This document shows, in pieces, positions 37,185-44,644 of a DNA stretch of 64,000 nucleotides. The position numbers were made by a program, and so were the translations under genes. The DNA is taken from contig CAVYYF010000007.1 in the NCBI GenBank assembly GCA_963772675.1, positions 186,001-250,000 on the forward strand, given 5' to 3'. The stretch is from JAKAGZ01 sp963772675. GTDB lineage: Bacteria; Bacteroidota; Ignavibacteria; Ignavibacteriales; Ignavibacteriaceae. The first letter of the stretch is position 1, and each line of letters opens with the position of its first letter. Under the pieces are notes generated by a model, which was given only the letters and a program-made list of their open reading frames with translations, did no database searches and was not told the DNA's origin.

Positions 37185-37321
37185 AATATCTTTAAAAGAA
37201 TTCATAGGTCTTTTATAATTTCAATAGATAAGATTGAATCATATTCTGCAGATACTGTTGAAGTTAATGGTATTTCCCTTCCCGGCGGCAGAGGGTATAA
37301 AGATGTTATGGGGAGATTTTA
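37185..37321 (+). pseudogene. Decayed 3' end of a LytTR regulator gene (copy B)
   Basis: Translation gives FKRIHRSFIISIDKIESY, then SADTVEVNGISLPGGR and a stop. This is nearly identical to the C-terminus of the intact LytTR regulator ending at 36040. No receiver or upstream LytTR portion precedes it, and no start codon fits, so it is a remnant. It lies in the 504-bp gap 36917-37420, between the start of the methyltransferase gene and the stop of the VOC gene; the rest of that gap holds nothing recognisable. Confidence 0.85.
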
Positions 37322-37420
37322 ACCCCGGATTCGAAGTAAATCAAACGATGATTCAATTCACAGGCAATTTGAAAAAGCTGTAAACCAATTATGAAACTAA
37401 GTATATAATTGTATTAAACT

Positions 37421-37843
37421 TTATTCTTTAGGAAGTAATTGCGGATTCCACGCTACTTCCCACAAATGACCATCGGGATCCTGAAAATAACCTGCGTAAC
37501 CTCCCCAGAATGCTTTTTGTGCGGGCTTTGTAATTATTGCACCTGCTTTTTTAGCTTCTTCCATAACTGAATCAACTTCTGCTTTATCTTTTACTAAATA
37601 CCCGATAGAAAATTCAGTTGCAGATGGGTTTGTCTCTTTTACTTTCGAATCCCAGGCCAAATCTTTCCTGGAATAAATCGCGAGTATCAGTCCATTCTTT
37701 AAATCGAAAAAGGCTGCTTCACCGTGTTCAAATTCTTTACCAATGATTCCTTTCGAAGGAAATCCCAATCCCTCATGATAAAATTTAAATGACTTTTCGA
37801 GATCATTGACACCGAGAGTTAAAATTGAAAATCGTGGTTCCAT
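37421..37843 (-). CDS. VOC-family (glyoxalase/bleomycin-resistance fold) protein
   Basis: 140 residues with the paired beta-alpha-beta-beta-beta modules of the vicinal oxygen chelate superfamily: FSILTLGVNDLEKSFKFYHEGLGF at the N-terminus, and GGYAGYFQDPDGHLWEVAWNP near the C-terminus with the metal-ligand Glu. It could be a dioxygenase, lyase or antibiotic-binding protein; the substrate is unknown. It lies 47 bp downstream of the RibD-like gene on the same strand, probably co-transcribed. Confidence 0.88.
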   Translation of the reverse strand: MEPRFSILTLGVNDLEKSFKFYHEGLGFPSKGIIGKEFEHGEAAFFDLKNGLILAIYSRKDLAWDSKVKETNPSATEFSIGYLVKDKAEVDSVMEEAKKAGAIITKPAQKAFWGGYAGYFQDPDGHLWEVAWNPQLLPKE

Positions 37844-37890
37844 AATATCATTCTGCCTGTTTAGTTTTTGGTTTTCTCTGTTTAATAAAG

Positions 37891-38457
37891 TTACTTTTTT
37901 TCATAGTGAAGACAAACAACTCCTGAAGGGAAAATATTACTATCAGCAAGTTTAACATTTATTTTGTCCTTTATATCACTGAATAACGGAATACCTTGTC
38001 CAAGAATAACTGGATTTACCATTAACCAATATTCATCTATTAAATTTAATGACATAAGTGAATGAACAGCGCCTGCACTACCAAATATCAAAATATTCTT
38101 ACCGGATTCTTTTTTTAGTTTATTTATTTCAGCTTCCAGATCATCTTTAATAATCCTGATTCCCGGGTATTCTTTTTCATTTAGCGTTTTGGATAAAACA
38201 ACTTTTTCCACCTTGTTATACCAGTTAGAATGCTGGATGTCGTGTTTAGAAGCATTCGGCTGATCTGCAGCAGTCGGCCAGTATCCGTTCATCATTAAAA
38301 AAGTATTTTTACCATACAATGCCGTATCTGCTGAATCAGTCTGCTGTCCGGCATATTCAAATATTTCATCTCCAATATTTATCCAATCCATTTCACCGTT
38401 GGGACCGGCAACAAAACCATCTAAAGTAATATGCATAAATACGACTATTTTTCTCAT
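37891..38457 (-). CDS. Dihydrofolate reductase-fold protein (RibD C-terminal family)
   Basis: 188 residues starting MRKIVVFMHITLDGFVAGPNGEMDWI, followed by ALYGKNTFLMM, KVVLSKTL, ILIFGSAGAVHSL and LIDEYWLMVNPVILGQG, all hallmarks of the YyaP/RibD_C family (NADPH-binding fold of DHFR). The physiological reduction is unknown for most of these proteins. It is the first gene of a likely two-gene unit with the VOC protein. Confidence 0.92.
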   Translation of the reverse strand: MRKIVVFMHITLDGFVAGPNGEMDWINIGDEIFEYAGQQTDSADTALYGKNTFLMMNGYWPTAADQPNASKHDIQHSNWYNKVEKVVLSKTLNEKEYPGIRIIKDDLEAEINKLKKESGKNILIFGSAGAVHSLMSLNLIDEYWLMVNPVILGQGIPLFSDIKDKINVKLADSNIFPSGVVCLHYEKK

Positions 38458-38578
38458 GACTTTTTCTCCTTTATAAATTTATTAAAAAATGTTTCAATAA
38501 GTAGTCGATCGGAAGAGCATAAAATCGACAGACCATATAATAAAAAAAACTTCTGTTAATAAATTAAAAAGTCCGAAT

Positions 38579-38665
38579 ATTCAGAATATTTTAGCGGATA
38601 AGCCGATGAATTAAACTCAGGATGTGATAATATATAGCAAAACTTCTCACAAACAAACGGGAAAA
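38579..38665. repeat. Second copy of the 32311-32397 intergenic sequence
   Basis: Reading from ATTCAGAATA to CAAACAAACGGGAAAA, this stretch aligns along its length (about three quarters identical by eye, roughly one 1-bp gap) with 32311-32397, which carries the RRM-gene promoter. Here the corresponding minus-strand boxes are TTTG (38654-38657) and a weak TATATTAT, about 170 bp before the RibD-like gene. It runs directly into the LytTR remnant that follows. Confidence 0.55.
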
Positions 38666-38765
38666 GTTGATAAAATTGAATCTTACTCAGCAGATACTGT
38701 TGAGGTTAACGGAGTGTCGCTTACTGTTGGGTAAGGATATAAGAATATTATAGATAGTCTGTAAA
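38664..38765 (+). pseudogene. Decayed 3' end of a LytTR regulator gene (copy C)
   Basis: Reads VDKIESYSADTVEVNGVSL followed by TVG, an in-frame stop, then GYKNIIDSL and a second stop. It matches the C-terminus of the LytTR regulator (DKIESYSADTVEVNGVSLPVGRAYK). It starts mid-motif, fused to the intergenic repeat, and ends 20 bp before the stop of the convergent DUF5131 gene. Clearly a remnant. Confidence 0.85.
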
Positions 38766-38785
38766 TGCTATAATTTATAAGACAA

Positions 38786-39506
38786 TTAATCTAACACTTG
38801 AACTTCTGGCATTTCATCATAAGTCCGACCCTTAAATACTCTGCCAGTTTTTTTCTTATTAGTTCCACCCCATTGCTTGAAGAAAAATTTCACATTGGAT
38901 TGTTCACAATTTTCAAATATTTCATATACCCATTCTTCTTTCATTGGACGAGGTTTCCTGCCGCTTTCACCCCCAACTATTACCCAATCAATCTTATTAA
39001 GCTTTAATTTACTCAAAGGACCAATAAGAGGTTCACAAGAAAGAAATTTTGTTTTAGCTTTCGTTTTTCTAAGAATATCCACTCTCCACAATTCCTTTTC
39101 ATTCTCTACTGAAACACCCATCCAAATATTATGAGTCCAAATCAGTTTTTTATGATATTTAAAAGAGTTATATCAGCTCTTTTTGTTAATATTTGAAAAA
39201 CATGTTGAGGGTTGTCGTTCATTACTTTAAAACTCTTTCAATAAATTCAAAAGGAATATCCTTATGGAATAAATCGCTCATAGAATTTACAAATACGATT
39301 TTAGGTGACTTCCAAGTATAAGGAATTTTTAAGGCTTCTTTATGTAGTGTTAATTTGAACCCATGTTTATATTTCTCTAACCCCATGGCTTTTAATCGTC
39401 TCGCCATAACCTCAGCATAACAAAATTTACACCCCGGCGAAACTTTATTACAACCTGTTGTAGGATTCCAAGTTAATTCCGTCCATTCAATCTTTGTTTG
39501 TGCCAT
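38786..39506 (-). pseudogene. DUF5131 (phage Gp37/Gp68-like) three-Cys-motif protein, two frameshifts
   Basis: Three frames together give one ~240-residue protein. The first (39506-39222) starts MAQTKIEWTELTWNPTTGC and contains the three-Cys motif C-x6-C-x2-C in NPTTGCNKVSPGCKFCYAE. It stops after RVLK. A shifted frame continues VMNDNPQHVFQILTKRADITLL, then another shift leads through KYHKKLIWTHNIWMGVSVEN to the last frame (39121-38786) with LSCEPLIGPL, DWVIVGGESG and FFKQWGG. The two junctions are at A/T runs near 39224-39228 and 39165-39172. The family is often encoded beside TcmP, as here (5 bp). The Cys pattern resembles an iron-sulfur or radical-SAM-like site; this is inference. Confidence 0.88.
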
Positions 39507-39511
39507 AATTT

Positions 39512-40363
39512 TTATATTCCTAATGAAAGTTGGTCATTTGCGTAAAATTGAACTTTTTTATAAAAATCTGTTCCTAATTCATGCTTAGAATAAAATTCCA
39601 GATAATATAATGGTACATTCTTTAGTGGGTAAACAATTCTATCTCTCAGAGGCTCTTTATAATTATTACCCTTCATGTTCTCCTTGTATTTATCAGCTAA
39701 AAAGAATATAAAATTTTCTTCTGTAAAATTTTTAGCATTGAATTCTTCACGCCATTTATAATCATTTAGATAATTCGCAATTTTAGTATTATTTTCATTT
39801 AAGTAATTATTAAAATTTCTGTTAGCATCCATATAATAAGCTTGAAGGATCAAAATATCAATAAGTTTATCATTAGTTAAAGTGTCTATTGTTTTGAAAT
39901 GAAGGTTCATTTCGTATGGATCCGCAAAACAAAAGGCTAAAACCTTTTGATTTTGTGAATGTTTAGGAATCGTATCCTTAATTAAGTCAACATTATCATT
40001 ACAATTACCTTCAAAATAGTGCACCTCCATTTCAGCAAAATCTCTACCGACTCTTGTTTTTAAAGCATTCAAATATCTCGGTTCTTCTTCTGCAAATAAA
40101 TATACATCGAAAGCAATAGGAATTGACAATGCAATTAAAGGTGATGCCTTTAAAATTTGATCCGTTTCTTGAATATGAGCATATCCTGAACCTGAAAATA
40201 AATCGATATAAATTAATTTATCCCATTTTTTTCTCATAGCGCTTGTAAAAATATCACAATATCCACCTAGCAATTTATATTTTCTTTCTGACCATATTCT
40301 TGCAGGATTAATTTCAAGTCCGTCGTTTTTAACGGGCATAATTGGATTAAAATTCCTTTTCAT
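39512..40363 (-). CDS. tcmP: Three-Cys-motif partner protein TcmP
   Basis: 283 residues. The N-terminal W-x-x-RKYKLLGGYCDIF and YIDLFSGSGYAHI (about 50-62), followed by FAEEEPRYL, HYFEGNCND and FCFADPYEMNLHF (about 147-160), match the three-Cys-motif partner family. The DLFSGSG and ADPYE elements resemble motif I and the catalytic motif of class I methyltransferases, so a SAM-dependent activity is plausible but unproven. It is immediately upstream of its cognate DUF5131 gene, which is broken here. The gene looks more AT-rich than its neighbours by eye. A promoter-like sequence lies at 40480-40510. Confidence 0.88.
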   Translation of the reverse strand: MKRNFNPIMPVKNDGLEINPARIWSERKYKLLGGYCDIFTSAMRKKWDKLIYIDLFSGSGYAHIQETDQILKASPLIALSIPIAFDVYLFAEEEPRYLNALKTRVGRDFAEMEVHYFEGNCNDNVDLIKDTIPKHSQNQKVLAFCFADPYEMNLHFKTIDTLTNDKLIDILILQAYYMDANRNFNNYLNENNTKIANYLNDYKWREEFNAKNFTEENFIFFLADKYKENMKGNNYKEPLRDRIVYPLKNVPLYYLEFYSKHELGTDFYKKVQFYANDQLSLGI

Positions 40364-40479
40364 AAAATCTTTCTACGATTATTTTTTGATTTCATCTCCG
40401 GCAATGCTTATCCGCCTTTCTCAGCATTTCCCCTATGAATATTTTGTGGTTAAATGGGGGTGTTAAGTTATAATTGGAA

Positions 40480-40510
40480 TAAATTTAGCTTAAATAACAA
40501 ACTATTGCAA
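40480..40510 (-). promoter_or_regulatory. Promoter-like sequence upstream of tcmP
   Basis: Minus strand: TTG (40508-40510), 20 bp, TAAATTTA (40480-40487). About 33 of 36 positions around it are the same as at 42961-42995, upstream of the DUF2235 gene. It is 117 bp before the tcmP start. Confidence 0.45.
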
Positions 40511-40616
40511 GGTTTGGGCATCAGTATTTATACGTACTAAAACTTATAAAACAAAAAGCCGGGCAATGTAATTAATTCCGGCATATAGTATATTTTGCTA
40601 TTAAAAGTTAAAGAAT

Positions 40617-41168
40617 ATGATAATTGAATATCTTAAAAAAATCATACCCGGTTTAGACTGGAATAAATATATTACTCTGTGGAAACGTCTGGAAGTTCCT
40701 GCAAAAACCATTCTATTAAAGGAAGGCGAAATTTCCCGGAAAGCTTATTTCATTGAAAAAGGCTGCCTCAGGATGTGGTTTAACAACGACGGAAAGGATA
40801 TAACATTTCAATTCTTTTTTGAGAATGAAGGAGTTTCATCAATTGAAAGTTTCAGCAAAAACCTCCCAAGCCTTTTTTATCTTGAAGCTATTGAACCGTC
40901 GATACTGTATTACATAGAAAAGAAAGATTTTGAAAAGCTGATAAAAGAAATCCCCGCATTTAAGGATATAATATTCGAAGCAGCCATCGACCGCCAGATT
41001 CATTATATGAAACATTTTCTTTCATTGATAAAAGACAAGCCGGGAGAACGTTATCAAAAACTTCTTAAGGAAAAGCCGGAATTACTCCAACGCGTTCCGC
41101 AACATTATATTGCTTCATACCTGGGAATCACTTCCGTTTCTCTCAGCAGAATCAGGAATAGGAAATAA
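40617..41168 (+). CDS. Crp/Fnr-family transcriptional regulator
   Basis: 183 residues. Cyclic-nucleotide-binding-like N-terminal fold (about 20-120: LLKEGEISRKAYFIEKGCL, ITFQFFFENEG, SIESF) and a short C-terminal helix-turn-helix (VPQHYIASYLGITSVSLSRIR, about 159-179). This compact form is common in Bacteroidota and usually controls one or two adjacent genes. The NAD(P)H oxidoreductase gene that follows 76 bp downstream on the same strand is a likely target. Confidence 0.92.
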   Translation: MIIEYLKKIIPGLDWNKYITLWKRLEVPAKTILLKEGEISRKAYFIEKGCLRMWFNNDGKDITFQFFFENEGVSSIESFSKNLPSLFYLEAIEPSILYYIEKKDFEKLIKEIPAFKDIIFEAAIDRQIHYMKHFLSLIKDKPGERYQKLLKEKPELLQRVPQHYIASYLGITSVSLSRIRNRK

Positions 41169-41244
41169 CTCCACATTTATTAACAATTGTTATCGTTATC
41201 AGCCTGGTTCAATATTTAGTTTCGTGCTAAAAAAGAGCACGAAA

Positions 41245-41836
41245 ATGAATATTGTAATCATATTCAATCATCCTTTTGAAGGAAGTTTCTGTAATGCAAT
41301 CCTGGAATCTGCAATTAACGGACTAAAAAAGGCAAAACACTCTGTAGATGTGATTCATCTTGATAAAGAAGGTTTTAACCCCGTAATGTCAGCCAAAGAC
41401 CTTAAAGGATTCAAAGAATCAAAAGCCGTTGATCCGAAAGTAATAGCAATATAAAAGGCGACTTGAAAACGCAGAGCATTTAGTCTTCATATTTCCAATA
41501 TGGTGGGAATTAATGCCTGCAATGACAAAGGGATTCATTGATAAGGTAATATTTCCCGGGGTAGCCTATAATTATACAAAAAGAGGATTGATGAAAAAAA
41601 CATTTACCGGGTTAAACGGTATTACCGTAATTACAACGATGAACACACCTTCTATATTCTATCGTTTAATATTCGGTAATGCCATAAAGAAAGCATTTAT
41701 GTTAGGCACTTTAGGGAAGCTCGGATACAGGAACAGAAAATGGATCAAATTAAGTATGGTTAAATTTGTCTCTCAAAACAAAAGGGAAAAATGGTTATTA
41801 AAAATCAGCAGGTACTTTGAAAATCTTGACAAATAA
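41245..41836 (+). pseudogene. Flavodoxin-fold NAD(P)H oxidoreductase, frameshifted
   Basis: The first frame starts at the ATG 41245 (MNIVIIFNHPFEGSFCNAIL) and stops after DPKVIAI at about 41454. One base over, from about 41447, translation continues QYKRRLENAEHLVFIFPIWW into PAMTKGFIDKVIFPGVAYNY (41513-41836). This is the standard order of the NAD(P)H dehydrogenase (quinone)/KefF-MdaB family: an N-terminal flavin-phosphate loop, the FPIWW motif and the PG-x-A-Y-x-Y motif. A single-base change near 41440-41450 restores ~197 residues. It follows a Crp/Fnr regulator, a usual arrangement for a stress-induced reductase. Confidence 0.85.
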
Positions 41837-41933
41837 TATTTCCCATTTGTTTTTCCAATTCCTGTTATAGCTTTTAAAACAAAAACCCCCCCAGCAAATA
41901 TGCCGGCAAGATTAACAGCTTTAATTGTCACAA

Positions 41934-42902
41934 TTAAATAACCTTTAACAAATTCTTAGCGGGCAGATTCTTGGGATTATAATTCTTCTTTTCTATTCTT
42001 TCATATACCGAATGATGGATGAGGGAATCATTAACAATATTTCTTCTCTTCCAGCCTAAAATCCACCAGAACGGCAGCAGAGAATTATGCAGTTTATCTT
42101 CAGGGTCAGGTTTTATTTGGGAGTATTTCTGTTCATCTATTATTAACCCGTGCTTCAAAGCTTCATCAATCAGCCATTTTAGCGCAACATCAGATAATCC
42201 CGATTCTTTATAAGATCCCCCAACGTCGGAATGAACTCCGGCAAACCACACCTGCCTGATATATTGATTTGCATCCTCAACTACTTCCCAGAGGTTCGGC
42301 CTGAATTTGCTTCTTTTTTCATCGATAGACAGAGCCTGGATTCCAACATTTACATCAGGATTCAATATAGCATTCGGAAATTTTCTGGGAATGAACAGTC
42401 CGATAGATTTCACTGTATCCCACACACCCACAAAATGCGGTTTGCATTCCCTTGAGAAAGTTCTCTTAAACCCGGCGGCAATATCATTACTTCCGTATCG
42501 ATACATCCTTGAAGCGTATGGGATTAAATTATTACTCCCTTTTTCCAGCAATCCACATTTGTGCAGCATTCCTGCAAGTGCACGCACGGTAAAAGCCCCC
42601 CGGCTGAATCCGAATAAGTATACATAATCACCTTCTTCATACTTGTCCATAAGATATTCGTATGCATCTTCTATATTCCTTGTTATTCCGTAACCAAAAG
42701 CTAATCCGGATAATTTTGATATGAATTTCATTGGAATTGTAAACACACCCGGAGCGCTAAGCGTACCAACCCCGGGATCATAATAAGCAATTTGTTTTCC
42801 CGGGATCTTCTCAATGATATCGAAAAGCTTCACCACATTTGTGTTTTTGTTTCCGTATTCATTTCCGGTTCCATCACAGCATATAATAATATTTTTAGAC
42901 AT
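41934..42902 (-). CDS. DUF2235 alpha/beta-hydrolase-like protein (Tle1-type fold)
   Basis: 322 residues starting MSKNIIICCDGTGNEYG, the DUF2235 hallmark. The nucleophile elbow is LFGFSRGAFTVRALAGML (GxSxG with Ser near residue 100). GVWDTVKSIG supplies a candidate catalytic Asp and FAGVHSDVGGSY a candidate His. In some proteobacteria this domain forms Tle1 phospholipase effectors of the type VI system, but no T6SS gene is nearby and no signal peptide is present. Cytoplasmic lipid- or ester-hydrolysing activity is plausible; the role is unknown. A perfect 19-bp palindrome (41920-41938) covers its stop codon. Confidence 0.9.
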   Translation of the reverse strand: MSKNIIICCDGTGNEYGNKNTNVVKLFDIIEKIPGKQIAYYDPGVGTLSAPGVFTIPMKFISKLSGLAFGYGITRNIEDAYEYLMDKYEEGDYVYLFGFSRGAFTVRALAGMLHKCGLLEKGSNNLIPYASRMYRYGSNDIAAGFKRTFSRECKPHFVGVWDTVKSIGLFIPRKFPNAILNPDVNVGIQALSIDEKRSKFRPNLWEVVEDANQYIRQVWFAGVHSDVGGSYKESGLSDVALKWLIDEALKHGLIIDEQKYSQIKPDPEDKLHNSLLPFWWILGWKRRNIVNDSLIHHSVYERIEKKNYNPKNLPAKNLLKVI

Positions 42903-42962
42903 AACTTTTTTTTATCTCCCTTTACTGAAAATGCCGGTGCGGAGGATGTACTATGTTTAAAA

Positions 42963-42993
42963 TAAATTTAGCTTAAATAATAAATTGTTGCAA
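42963..42993 (-). promoter_or_regulatory. Promoter-like sequence upstream of the DUF2235 gene
   Basis: Minus strand: TTG (42991-42993), 20 bp, TAAATTTA (42963-42970), 61 bp before the start codon. The surrounding ~35 bp are nearly the same as those upstream of tcmP (40479-40512). Confidence 0.45.
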
Positions 42994-43024
42994 GGCAGGA
43001 AATAAAAATGATTCAATAACTTTT

Positions 43025-43723
43025 TTATGTTTGATAAAGAAGATAAATTCCCCCAAGTATTACCAGCACTCCACAAACTTTTTTTATCCACAATATTGTT
43101 TTTGAACTCTCGCTCCAGTTTAAATACTTTTGAACTTTTCCGGTTAATGTACCCGCACTAACAATTACGGAGCAATGACCGATGCCGAATGCAAGAAGGA
43201 AAATTACAGCAAGAAAATAATTTGTCTGTGCGGTCTGAAATACTATCCCAAGAACCGGAGCCATATAAGCAAATGTGCAAGGTCCCAATGCTAATCCGAA
43301 AAGCAGCCCAAGAATTAAAGCTGCAGGCAATCCTTTTGTTTTTGTTTGTTTTAATCCAACCGTATTCCAATCAGTTTTAACAATACCAAGGAGATAAAGT
43401 CCAACAAGAAAAAATATCCCGGCTACAAGATAATTTCCAATGCTTCCCACATCACCCATCAATCTTCCAAGTGATGCAGTTATAATGCCTATTAAAGCAA
43501 TTGTAATTAAAATTCCGATAGAAAATATGAGCGAGATATTAAAAGTTCTTTTAACTGACATTTTCCCCTGAGAACTAACAAATCCAACCACAAGCGGAAT
43601 GCTTGATAAATGGCAAGGTGACAGGAGTATCGATAAAACTCCCCACGCAAAAGAAGCTAAGACAGCAATCCATACAGCGCCGGTCATTGCTTCGTAAAGT
43701 GCGGTGAATATCCCCTCAAACAT
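43025..43723 (-). CDS. ccdA: CcdA-type thiol:disulfide membrane transporter
   Basis: 232 residues with six membrane helices. Two helices carry the redox Cys in the conserved SPCHLSSIPLVVGF (about 37) and GPCTFAYMAPVLGI (about 147) contexts, the CcdA/DsbD-beta signature. It moves reducing equivalents from cytoplasmic thioredoxin to the periplasm. Last gene of the arsenic-type operon, 1 bp after the thioredoxin gene, so it most likely recycles that periplasmic thioredoxin. Confidence 0.93.
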   Translation of the reverse strand: MFEGIFTALYEAMTGAVWIAVLASFAWGVLSILLSPCHLSSIPLVVGFVSSQGKMSVKRTFNISLIFSIGILITIALIGIITASLGRLMGDVGSIGNYLVAGIFFLVGLYLLGIVKTDWNTVGLKQTKTKGLPAALILGLLFGLALGPCTFAYMAPVLGIVFQTAQTNYFLAVIFLLAFGIGHCSVIVSAGTLTGKVQKYLNWSESSKTILWIKKVCGVLVILGGIYLLYQT

Positions 43724-43724
43724 A

Positions 43725-44123
43725 TTACTCCTCTTTGTTATTAGATTTTAGCCCTTTCGATTCTAAAATCTTATTAATTTCTTCTTCGGGATAAAACCCT
43801 TCGTGACGGTGGAATTCTTTCCCGGCGGCATCAAGGAATACTTGTGTTGGGATTAATCTTATCCCGTACTTCTGCGCATAATGTTTTTGTTCCGGTGTCC
43901 ACACATCATAAAAAATAACTTTAACCTGCCCGCCGTATTTTTTTTCAATGGTTTTCATTACCGGCTGCATCATTTTGCAAGGTATGCAATTCACGGAACC
44001 GAGCTCAACAAATGTTATTTTTGGTTTAACTGTTTTATTATTCTTCTTTTTTGTCTGCGCGAATAAAAGAGGTACAGCCATTACTAAAATTATTATAAAT
44101 TGGATTGATATTATTTTTTGCAT
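43725..44123 (-). CDS. Exported thioredoxin-fold protein
   Basis: 132 residues: an N-terminal signal peptide (hydrophobic core IIILVMAVPLLFAQ), then a thioredoxin domain with VNCIPCKMMQPVM (CxxC, about 41-44) and RLIPTQVFLD with the cis-Pro. Expected in the periplasm as the redox partner of the CcdA protein encoded 1 bp downstream. Its place in the ArsR/permease operon suggests thiol maintenance or metalloid reduction. Confidence 0.92.
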   Translation of the reverse strand: MQKIISIQFIIILVMAVPLLFAQTKKKNNKTVKPKITFVELGSVNCIPCKMMQPVMKTIEKKYGGQVKVIFYDVWTPEQKHYAQKYGIRLIPTQVFLDAAGKEFHRHEGFYPEEEINKILESKGLKSNNKEE

Positions 44124-44127
44124 TTTT

Positions 44128-44367
44128 TCATCCTTCTTTTAACCAGGTAATTATTTGCTCATCCTTTGGAATTATTCCATAACTTTTTACTTTTTCGTTT
44201 ATCACCAAACCCGGAGTCATCATAATGCCGTAGCCTATCATTTCCTGTATGTCTTCAACTTTAGATACTTCAGCCTGAATATTATTTTTGCTGATTAAGT
44301 CTCTTACTTTTGCTTCAAGCGTTCTGCATTTAGAGCAGCCTGCGCCAAGTATTTTTATTGAAATCAT
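44128..44367 (-). CDS. Mini-thioredoxin (MTH895/redox-active disulfide type), copy 2
   Basis: 79 residues starting MISIKILGAGCSKCRTLEAKV: the CxxC motif lies right after the first strand, and YGIMMTPGLVINEKVKSYG holds the cis-Pro loop. This is the 'redox-active disulfide protein 2' or MTH895-like family. It is a tandem paralogue of the 83-residue protein encoded next to it (1 bp gap), with the same MMTPGL-x-x-N-x-KV block. Cytoplasmic. Confidence 0.92.
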   Translation of the reverse strand: MISIKILGAGCSKCRTLEAKVRDLISKNNIQAEVSKVEDIQEMIGYGIMMTPGLVINEKVKSYGIIPKDEQIITWLKEG

Positions 44368-44368
44368 T

Positions 44369-44620
44369 TTATTTATTGTTTTTGTTTTCTTTCAGCCAGT
44401 GTTCTAAAGTGTTTTTTGTTGGAATTTTCCCCTGGCTAAGAACTTTATTGTTTACAATTAATCCCGGAGTCATCATTATTCCAAGGTCAGCAAAAAGATT
44501 AAGATCGGTTACTTTCTGGATATCAGCTTCGATGTTACCTTCAGAGACAACCTCCTTGCATAATGCTTCCAGTTTTTGACAGTTAGGACAGCCGCTTCCG
44601 ACTACTTTTATGTTTAACAT
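44369..44620 (-). CDS. Mini-thioredoxin (MTH895/redox-active disulfide type), copy 1
   Basis: 83 residues starting MLNIKVVGSGCPNCQKLEALC. It has CxxC after strand one, an additional Cys at about 21, and LGIMMTPGLIVNNKVLSQGKIP as cis-Pro loop. Such proteins commonly accompany ArsP/YraQ-type permeases. It lies 24 bp downstream of the permease gene. Expected to pass electrons, or perhaps a bound metalloid, between thiols. Confidence 0.92.
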   Translation of the reverse strand: MLNIKVVGSGCPNCQKLEALCKEVVSEGNIEADIQKVTDLNLFADLGIMMTPGLIVNNKVLSQGKIPTKNTLEHWLKENKNNK

Positions 44621-44644
44621 AATTTTATCTCCTTAAATTAATTA

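Noticed and set aside
40550..40590. GCCGG...CCGGC hairpin with an A-run before it, as a terminator
   Set aside because: On either strand it follows no gene end closely; similar weak hairpins occur at 32421-32436 and near 41885, but none is strong enough to call.
41920..41938. 19-bp palindrome TTTAATTGTCACAATTAAA over the DUF2235 stop as an operator or terminator
   Set aside because: It has no T-run and sits at a gene end, not a promoter; it may be chance in AT-rich DNA.
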